Part shown: positions 58,515-64,000 of the stretch, piece after piece
Position numbering within the stretch: the first letter of the stretch is position 1
Layout of the letters: each line of letters starts with the position of its first letter
Assembly (NCBI GenBank): GCA_001898645.1
Contig: MKUQ01000016.1
Location: 124,001 to 188,000 of the forward strand
Direction: 5' to 3'
DNA length: 64,000 nucleotides
Source of the DNA: Burkholderiales bacterium 70-64
Lineage (GTDB): Bacteria > Pseudomonadota > Gammaproteobacteria > Burkholderiales > Burkholderiaceae_E
The notes under the pieces: model-generated
Told to the model about the DNA's origin: nothing
The model's database searches: none
What the model saw: the letters and a program-made list of their open reading frames with translations, nothing else
Program-made: the position numbers and the translations under genes

Positions 58515-58526
58515 TTAGTACACTGA
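58515..58526. promoter_or_regulatory. MarR-type operator, site E (autoregulation)
   Basis: TTAGTACACTGA, 31 bp upstream of the marR start and 54 bp beyond the dctM stop. The same core as sites A-D. It fits autoregulation of marR. Confidence 0.75.
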
Positions 58527-58580
58527 AGACCTCGGCCGCGACATGCCCCTTCGGCGACCACCCCCCGTTCCGCACCGTAC

Positions 58581-59897
58581 CTACCGCATCATTTTCGAGG
58601 GCAGCCAGGTGACGATCCCGGGCATCCAGTAGATCAGCACCACGAGCAGCAGCAGGATCAGGAAGAAGGGGAATGCGACCCGCGCGACGAAGCCGATATC
58701 GCGCCGCGTCATGCTCTGGAGCACGAACAGGTTGAAGCCGACCGGCGGCGTCACCTGGGCCATCTCCACGACCAGGACGACGTAGATCCCGAACCACAAC
58801 AGGTCGAATCCCGCGGCGTTGACCACCGGCAGCAGGACGGCCATCGTCAGCAACACCATCGAGATGCCGTCGAGCATGCAGCCCAGAATGACATACAGGA
58901 CGGTCAGGGCGATCAGCAGCTGCCACTGCGCGAGGCCGAGATGGCCCACCCATTCCGTCAGGCTGCGCGGAATTCCCGTGAAGCCCATCGCGATCGTGAG
59001 GAACGACGAGCCTGCGAGGATCAGCATGATCATGGTCGTCGTCTTCATCGCGCCCGTGATCGTCGCCGCGAAGGTGCGCCAGCCGAATCCTCCCTGGAGC
59101 ACCGAGAGCACCAGCGCGCCCAGGACGCCGAGCGCCGCCGACTCGGTAGCGGTGGCGAAGCCCGCATAGATCGAACCGAGCACGGCGGCGATGAGCGCCA
59201 CGGTGGGCAGCAAGCCGGCGCTGGCGCGGATCTTCTGCACGAAGTTCATGCGCAGGTCGTTGACCGGCACCCGGTCGGCATGCCTGATCGACCATGCGCC
59301 CACATAGGCCATGAACAGGAGCGCGAGGAGGAGCCCGGGAACGACGCCGGCGATGAACAGCTTGTTGATCGAGACGTCGGCGGTCGCGCCATAGACGATC
59401 ATGATGATCGAAGGCGGAATCAGGAGCCCGAGCGTGCCCGACCCGGCAAGCGAGCCGACCACCATTTCCGGCGGATAGCCTCTGCGCTCGAGCTCGGGCA
59501 GCGTGATCTTGCCGATCGTCGCGCACGTGGCCGCCGAGGAGCCCGAGATCGCCGCGAAGATCGCCGAGCCGACGACGTTGACCTGCATCAATCGTCCCGG
59601 CAACGAACCCATCCAGGGCGCTAGGCCCCGGAACATGTATTCGGAGATCCGGGAGCGGAACAGGATCTCCCCCATCCAGATGAACAGCGGCAGCGACGTC
59701 AGCGTCCAGCTCGACAGCGAGCCGAAGATCGTCGTGGCCATGGCCTCGCCCGGCATGCGCGTGGAAAACAGCAGCATCGACACCAGTGACACCCCGACGA
59801 GCGCCACGCCGATCCAGATCCCCAGCCCGAGCAGCAGGAGCATTGAGCCCACCACCACGATCGTCATGGCAGCGCTCGAGACTTCAACGATCGGCAC
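58581..59897 (-). CDS. dctM: TRAP transporter large permease (DctM)
   Basis: Membrane protein of 438 residues from GTG 59897 behind GGGGGAGAG. The N-terminal helices (VVVGSMLLLLGLGIWIGVAL), SLSSWTLTSLPLFIWMGEIL, GSSAATCATIGKITLPELER, GSLAGSGTLGLLIPPSIIMI and TPPVGFNLFVLQSM are the fingerprint of DctM proteins. It moves an organic acid with sodium or protons, using the DctQ and DctP partners encoded just upstream. The start overlaps dctQ by 14 bp. Confidence 0.96.
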   Translation of the reverse strand: MPIVEVSSAAMTIVVVGSMLLLLGLGIWIGVALVGVSLVSMLLFSTRMPGEAMATTIFGSLSSWTLTSLPLFIWMGEILFRSRISEYMFRGLAPWMGSLPGRLMQVNVVGSAIFAAISGSSAATCATIGKITLPELERRGYPPEMVVGSLAGSGTLGLLIPPSIIMIVYGATADVSINKLFIAGVVPGLLLALLFMAYVGAWSIRHADRVPVNDLRMNFVQKIRASAGLLPTVALIAAVLGSIYAGFATATESAALGVLGALVLSVLQGGFGWRTFAATITGAMKTTTMIMLILAGSSFLTIAMGFTGIPRSLTEWVGHLGLAQWQLLIALTVLYVILGCMLDGISMVLLTMAVLLPVVNAAGFDLLWFGIYVVLVVEMAQVTPPVGFNLFVLQSMTRRDIGFVARVAFPFFLILLLLVVLIYWMPGIVTWLPSKMMR

Positions 59898-60402
59898 GGT
59901 GCTCTCCCCCTTCCTGCATCGGCAGGTCGACGCTGCCGCCGCGCCAGACGCGAAACACGCGCTCGGTCACTGCCACCAGGAACACCAGCGCGCCGACCGC
60001 CATCGCTGCCTGCGGGATCCACAGCGGCAGCGCGATCAGGCCCCCGCTGCGCTCGTCGAACTGCCAGGTCTGCCAGGCCATTGCGGTGACGTGCCATGCC
60101 AGGAAGGCGACCAGCGCCAGCGCGATGGCCACGGCGATGCGGTCCATCGCCCGCCGCGCAACCGGCCCGACCCGCTCGCTGACCAGCGTCACGCGGATGT
60201 GCTCGTTCGCCTCGAGCGTATAGGCCAGCGCGAGAAAGGCGGAGGCCGCCATGCAGTAGCCGGCGAATTCGTCGGCGGACCGCGGAATGTACGGCAGGAA
60301 CTGCCCGCCGAGCTGGTAGAGAACCAGCGCTTCGATGCCGACGAAGGCCAGCGCGCCCAGGGCGGCGCTGGCCAGGTAAACCGCCCGCAGGGCTCGCCGC
60401 AT
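59884..60402 (-). CDS. dctQ: TRAP transporter small permease (DctQ)
   Basis: Four-helix membrane protein of 172 residues. Hydrophobic segments LASAALGALAFVGIEALVLY, AGYCMAASAFLALAYTLEAN (with the conserved polar EANEHIRVTLV), IAVAIALALVAFLAWHVTAM and IPQAAMAVGALVFLVAVTER, and the order P-Q-M, identify DctQ. It starts 2 bases after the dctP stop. It supports assembly of the transporter rather than recognising the substrate. Confidence 0.93.
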   Translation of the reverse strand: MRRALRAVYLASAALGALAFVGIEALVLYQLGGQFLPYIPRSADEFAGYCMAASAFLALAYTLEANEHIRVTLVSERVGPVARRAMDRIAVAIALALVAFLAWHVTAMAWQTWQFDERSGGLIALPLWIPQAAMAVGALVFLVAVTERVFRVWRGGSVDLPMQEGGEHRADR

Positions 60403-60404
60403 GA

Positions 60405-61382
60405 TCACTTCCTGCCGTAGGCCTCGACGACCGCCTTCCCGTCGGGGCCCGCGCCGGCCAGCCACTCGGTGACCATCTGCTGCCCGAGGGCGTTCAGCTC
60501 GCCGACCAGCTTCGGAGACGGCGGCTGCACGCTCATGCCGTTGGAGGCGAGCGTCTTCTTGGTGGCCTCGGCAACCTCGCTGCTGGCGGCCCAGCCTGCC
60601 TCCTCGGCCTTCGTCGCCTGCGCAAGAAGCGCCGCCTGCACGCCCTTGTCGAGCGAGTCGAAGGCCGCCTTGTTGGCGATCACCATGTTCTTGGGCAGCC
60701 ACGCCTGGACGTCATAGAAATACTTGAGCGATTCCCACGCCTTGTAGTCGACGCCGGATTGCGCGGAGGACATCAGCGAGTTGATCTTGCCCGTTGCCAG
60801 CGCCTGGGCCACCTCCGCGGCCTGGATCGTCACCGGGCGGGCCTTGAACAGTTCCCCGAGTCGCGAGGTCTGCTTGTCGTAGGCGCGGAAGCTCAGGCCC
60901 GCCAAGTCGGCGGTCGATTTCACCTCCTTGCCGGTGATCAGTCCCTGCGGGGGCCAGGGCACCGCGAACAGCAGCTTCAGGCCCTGCGAATCCAGCAGGC
61001 GCTCGATGTAGGGGCGCTGCACGCTCCACAGCCTGCGCGCGTCGGCGTAACTGCTGGCCAGGAACGGCATGCCGTCGATCGCATAGAGCGGATTCTCGTT
61101 GGACAGCGTCACCATCAGCACTTCGCCGATCGGCACCTGTCCGGTCTGCACCGCCCGCTTGATCTCCGGCATCTTGTAGAGCGAAGCGGCCGAGTGCACC
61201 TTGAGCGACAGCTTGCCGCCGGTGGCGTCCTTCACGCCGGCAGCGAAGCGCTCGATGTTGACGGTATGGAAGTTGGTGGGCGCGTAGGCGGTCGGCATAT
61301 CCCAGCTTTGCGCACCGGCCGTCGTGGCGGCGGCTGCGAGGGCCGAGGCCGCGACGATGTTCAGGAACTTGCGAATCTCCAT
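60405..61382 (-). CDS. dctP: TRAP transporter substrate-binding protein (DctP)
   Basis: Periplasmic binding protein of 325 residues behind GGGGGAA. A signal peptide (FLNIVAASALAAAATTAGAQ) is followed by WDMPTAYAPTNFHTVNIERF, KVHSAASLYKMPEIKRAV, GKEVKSTADLAGLSFRAYDK and the helical C terminus, typical of DctP/TAXI-type TRAP proteins that clamp a carboxylate with an arginine (the LSFRAYD segment). The ligand is probably the acid that induces the island. Lies about 40 bp after the CoxS-CoxG fusion gene on the same strand. Confidence 0.93.
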   Translation of the reverse strand: MEIRKFLNIVAASALAAAATTAGAQSWDMPTAYAPTNFHTVNIERFAAGVKDATGGKLSLKVHSAASLYKMPEIKRAVQTGQVPIGEVLMVTLSNENPLYAIDGMPFLASSYADARRLWSVQRPYIERLLDSQGLKLLFAVPWPPQGLITGKEVKSTADLAGLSFRAYDKQTSRLGELFKARPVTIQAAEVAQALATGKINSLMSSAQSGVDYKAWESLKYFYDVQAWLPKNMVIANKAAFDSLDKGVQAALLAQATKAEEAGWAASSEVAEATKKTLASNGMSVQPPSPKLVGELNALGQQMVTEWLAGAGPDGKAVVEAYGRK

Positions 61383-61422
61383 GGTTTCCCCCGTGGTTGT
61401 GCGGTGTTGGCGAAACGGTCCT

Positions 61423-62634
61423 TCAGACAGAATCCTGGCGACCCAGGAGTGCAGCGAAACGGTCCTTCAGCCAGCGCCAGAGCAGTCCGGCAATGCCGAG
61501 CCGGGCGGGACCCTGGGCGGCCACCGTTTCCCCGGCGACGAGACGCTCGAGATTGCGCCCGAACTCGCGCACGATCTGCGCAACCAGCGAGCGCACCAGT
61601 TCCGAGCGCGAGAACTGCGCGAGTGGTCCCTGCACGACGTAGTCCATGCCGATCGTCAGGCGCGCCGCACCGGGCACGTCCCCGGCAGCCGTGACGCCGT
61701 AGCGGATCGTCGCCTGCGCCTCGGTCTTGGAGAGGGGATCGCGCCCGCTGCCGCGGATCACCGTGGTGCGTGCGGCTTCGTCGCGCTCCACGGCGCCCAC
61801 TCCCGCGAACGCGGCGCTGATCGGGCCGAAGGAGATGCGCACGGTGCCGGCCAACTCGCGGCCGTCGAAGCGCTCGATGCTCGCGCCGGGTAGGCATGAC
61901 GCCGCCGCCGGCACGTCGGCGAGCAGCGCCCACAGGCGATCCGCATCGCAGCCGCGCACGATGAGCGATTCGACGATCTGCGGGGCGCTGCCGCTCTTTC
62001 CGGCGGTCGCGTGCGAGGCAACGCCCCCGCCGGGTCGCTGCGCGGGCCTGGTACCCGCCTCGTCGGCCTCGCGCGCCTCGAAGGTCACGAAGTCCCCGCG
62101 CGACACGGCGGGCCGTGGCGCGGCCGCCTTCGCCGCGCGCTCCGGATCGGCCCGGGCGACCGACGACACCGCGCGCACGATGCCCGCGTAGCCGGTGCAA
62201 CGGCACAGGTTCCCGGCGAGCTCGTGGCGCAGGCGCGTCTCGTCGATCCCGGGCAGGCGCTGCACGATGTCACGCGCGGTGATCAGCATGCCCGGGGTAC
62301 AGAAGCCGCATTGCAACGCATGCTCGCGCGAGAACGCCTCGCGCAGCGAGCGCATGGTCGGGTCGTCGTCGAAGCCCTCGATGGTCTGGACAGTGGCGCC
62401 GTCGCACGCCGACGCCCAGGTGATGCAGGCGCGCACCGGGCGTCCGTCGAGCAGCAGGGTACAGGCCCCGCACACGCCCTGCTCGCAGGAAACGTGCGTG
62501 CCCGTGAGGTGCTGCCCGTCACGCAGGAAGTCTGCAAGGCTCGTGCGTGCATCCACCTGCGCATACACCGGCACGCCATTCACGACGAGGCGGATCGACG
62601 TCCGCGTGTCGTCCCGTGCGTCGACGGCACTCAT
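61423..62634 (-). CDS. fused CoxS [2Fe-2S] subunit and CoxG-like (SRPBCC) domain
   Basis: Protein of 403 residues from ATG 62634. Residues 1 to about 165 are a molybdenum hydroxylase small subunit: CEQGVCGACTLLLDGRPVRAC, CGFCTPG and CRCTGYAGIVRAV. After a linker of about 55 residues, residues about 220-375 form a CoxG-like START/SRPBCC domain (RLWALLADVPAAASCLPGAS, GTVRISFGPISAAFAGVGAV, PLSKTEAQATIRYGVT, GMDYVVQGPLAQFSRSELV), followed by a C-terminal amphipathic tail. CoxG recruits CO dehydrogenase to the membrane; fusing it to the Fe-S subunit would tether the enzyme directly. Coupled to the FAD subunit gene by an overlap. Confidence 0.92.
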   Translation of the reverse strand: MSAVDARDDTRTSIRLVVNGVPVYAQVDARTSLADFLRDGQHLTGTHVSCEQGVCGACTLLLDGRPVRACITWASACDGATVQTIEGFDDDPTMRSLREAFSREHALQCGFCTPGMLITARDIVQRLPGIDETRLRHELAGNLCRCTGYAGIVRAVSSVARADPERAAKAAAPRPAVSRGDFVTFEAREADEAGTRPAQRPGGGVASHATAGKSGSAPQIVESLIVRGCDADRLWALLADVPAAASCLPGASIERFDGRELAGTVRISFGPISAAFAGVGAVERDEAARTTVIRGSGRDPLSKTEAQATIRYGVTAAGDVPGAARLTIGMDYVVQGPLAQFSRSELVRSLVAQIVREFGRNLERLVAGETVAAQGPARLGIAGLLWRWLKDRFAALLGRQDSV

Positions 62635-63458
62635 TGCAGCACCTCCTCGAGCGTCTTCCTCAGGATGGTCAGCGCAGCCTGGCGGCGATGGGGCGGCGCG
62701 TCGGCGACCAGAGGCTCGATCTCCTCGGCGAGGCGCTCCGTGTCCAGCGCACTGCGTCCGCCGCGTGCGAGGTCGCGCGCGAGCGCGGGCAACGGAGTGG
62801 GCCGTGCAGCCGGGGCGCCGAGCAGAACGCGCGCGATGCGCCGATCGGGATCGAAGAGCGCGGCGGCGGCGGCCTCTGCGAACTCGCCGGGCTTGCGGCA
62901 GAACTTCCGGTAGGCCCAGCGGGCGCACGAGTGCATTTTCGGGATCTCGACGGCGGCAAGGATCTCGCCGTATGCCAGCGAAGTCGCATAGGGGCCGAGC
63001 ATGAACGCCGCGGCGTCGACCCGGCGCACCCTGCCGGCCCCACGGATTTCGATCGCCGCGCCCAGGGTCGCGAGCACGAGGGGCCAGTCGGCAGCGGGAT
63101 CCGCATGCGCCAGGCTGCCGCCGACCGTGCCGCGATTGCGGATGGCCCGATAGGCGATGCCGCGGGCGACGTGCGCCAGCGGGGCCAGGCCCTCGATGGC
63201 GCCCGCTTCGTCCTCGATGCGCGCATGGGTGACCCCGGCGCCGACGCGCACCGAGTGGTCGCCGACTTCGATCCGGCCCAGCGACTCGATGGTGCCGATG
63301 TCGATCAGGCGTGCGGGACGGGCCAGGCGAAGGTTCAGCATGGGCCCGAGCGATTGGCCCCCGGCGATCAGCTTGGCCTCGCCGGCGGCTTCCTGCAGGG
63401 CAGCGATGGCCTCGTCGACCGTTGCGGCCCGCCGGTAGGCGAAGGCAGCGGGCTTCAA
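62631..63458 (-). CDS. molybdenum hydroxylase FAD subunit (CoxM-like)
   Basis: Flavoprotein of 275 residues that starts at TTG 63458 behind GGGGGAGGG and overlaps the large-subunit stop (TTGA). FAD-binding stretches are AKLIAGGQSLGPMLNLRLAR and RNRGTVGGSLAHADPAADWP, and IEIRGAGRVRRVDAAAFMLG continues the fold. It ends in an ATGA overlap with the CoxS-CoxG gene. Gene order L-M-S::G differs from the M-S-L order of the other set in this window, so the two sets were acquired or rearranged separately. Confidence 0.94.
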   Translation of the reverse strand: MKPAAFAYRRAATVDEAIAALQEAAGEAKLIAGGQSLGPMLNLRLARPARLIDIGTIESLGRIEVGDHSVRVGAGVTHARIEDEAGAIEGLAPLAHVARGIAYRAIRNRGTVGGSLAHADPAADWPLVLATLGAAIEIRGAGRVRRVDAAAFMLGPYATSLAYGEILAAVEIPKMHSCARWAYRKFCRKPGEFAEAAAAALFDPDRRIARVLLGAPAARPTPLPALARDLARGGRSALDTERLAEEIEPLVADAPPHRRQAALTILRKTLEEVLQ

Positions 63459-64000
63459 CGGCCCTCCCCCACCTCGAGCGCGCCGGCACGGCCAGGAACG
63501 CTCCCGGCCGCAGCCTCGCTTGCCGCGCGCGACTCTCTCCCCGCCGCGAGCGCCGCCAGGATCTTGGCCGGCGTCGCAGGGGTGCTGGTCAGTTCGGCCG
63601 CGCGTCCGCGCAAGGCGTCGTTGATGGCGTTGAAGATGGCCGCCGGGGGTGCGATGGCACCTCCCTCACCCATGCCCTTGATGCCGAAACGCGTGTACGG
63701 CGAGGGCGTCTCGAAATGCTGCACGCGAATCCGCGGCGCCTCGGTGGCGGCCGGCATCAGGTAGTCCATCAGCGTGGACGCCAGCGGCTGGCCGTTCTCG
63801 TCGTACGGCGACTCCTCGTACAACGCGGTGCCGATGCCCTGCACGATGCCGCCGATGGTCTGGCCCTCGACGATCATCGGGTTGACCATGGTGCCGCAAT
63901 CCTCGGACACGACGTAGTCGAGCACCTCGACCGAACCGAGCTGCGGATCGACCGCGACGGTCACCGCGTGCGAGGCATAGCTGAACACGCCGGTATCGAT
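63455..64000 (-). CDS. molybdenum hydroxylase large subunit, C-terminal part
   Basis: The visible 181 or so residues are the C terminus of a CoxL-like catalytic subunit; the gene continues beyond the right edge. Segments are VEVLDYVVSEDCGTMVNPMI, VEGQTIGGIVQGIGTALYEE, GQPLASTLMDYLMPAA and FGIKGMGEGGAIAPPAAIFN, the last containing the active-site glutamate (GMGEGG). The active-site loop that would separate CO dehydrogenase from other hydroxylases lies outside the window. Second large subunit of this type in the island. Confidence 0.93.
   Translation of the reverse strand: MDTGVFSYASHAVTVAVDPQLGSVEVLDYVVSEDCGTMVNPMIVEGQTIGGIVQGIGTALYEESPYDENGQPLASTLMDYLMPAATEAPRIRVQHFETPSPYTRFGIKGMGEGGAIAPPAAIFNAINDALRGRAAELTSTPATPAKILAALAAGRESRAASEAAAGSVPGRAGALEVGEGR

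Overview
The window is GC-rich, gene-dense chromosomal DNA from a betaproteobacterium, most likely of the order Burkholderiales. The reasons are the very high GC at third codon positions, several Bug-type (tripartite tricarboxylate transporter) binding proteins, a DUF4148 protein, a DUF1631 protein, and a fused SpeD-SpeE polyamine enzyme of a kind known from this group. The genus cannot be fixed from the sequence alone. I saw no rRNA, tRNA, insertion sequence, prophage or CRISPR array.

Layout. 1-5.3 kb: the start of a PAS-domain sensor gene on the minus strand, an AhpD-like protein, and a four-gene CUT1 sugar-type ABC importer. 5.3-9.6 kb (minus): the carbon-metabolism operon tkt-gap-pgk. 10-12.1 kb (plus): a SpeD-SpeE fusion preceded by a hairpin-rich leader, then rsmE. 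12.2-21.2 kb (minus): a secreted barnase-like RNase with its barstar-like inhibitor, a DUF1631 protein, malic enzyme MaeB, and a YdiJ-like FAD/Fe-S oxidoreductase. 21.3-30.6 kb: a CoA-ester catabolic cluster. On the minus strand it runs IclR regulator, crotonase, B12 mutase large and small subunits, family III CoA transferase, MeaB, Bug protein; an MFS transporter and an aminotransferase are divergent on the plus strand. 30.6-43.1 kb: housekeeping and envelope genes (lytic transglycosylase, ubiD, VanZ-like, dacB, hemN, cold-shock protein, groESL with a CIRCE operator, OmpA-like lipoprotein, transglutaminase-like protein, DUF4148).

43.3-64 kb is a catabolic island. It holds a 2-oxoacid:ferredoxin oxidoreductase (KorAB-like), a DUF2848 protein, an MFS transporter, two molybdenum-hydroxylase gene sets of the CoxL/CoxM/CoxS type (one with a CoxS-CoxG fusion), a Bug protein, a UbiD-family decarboxylase, an amidase, a cupin, a PreA-like flavin/Fe-S reductase, a MarR regulator and a TRAP transporter. 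Five near-identical 12-bp palindromes (TYAGTNNACTRN) lie upstream of korA, the ubiD-cox operon (two copies), the preA operon and marR. In at least two cases they overlap the -10 box. This suggests one MarR-controlled pathway.

Two parts look new enough to pursue. The first is the MarR island, which I read as uptake, hydroxylation, decarboxylation, ferredoxin-dependent ring reduction and hydrolysis of an aromatic or heteroaromatic acid. The PreA-like enzyme lacks several pyrimidine-binding residues. The second is the 21-28 kb cluster, which parallels the E. coli Sbm (scp) succinate-to-propionate genes. Its mutase has unusual substitutions in the substrate region, and its crotonase resembles ethylmalonyl-CoA decarboxylase, so the substrate may be a substituted succinate.
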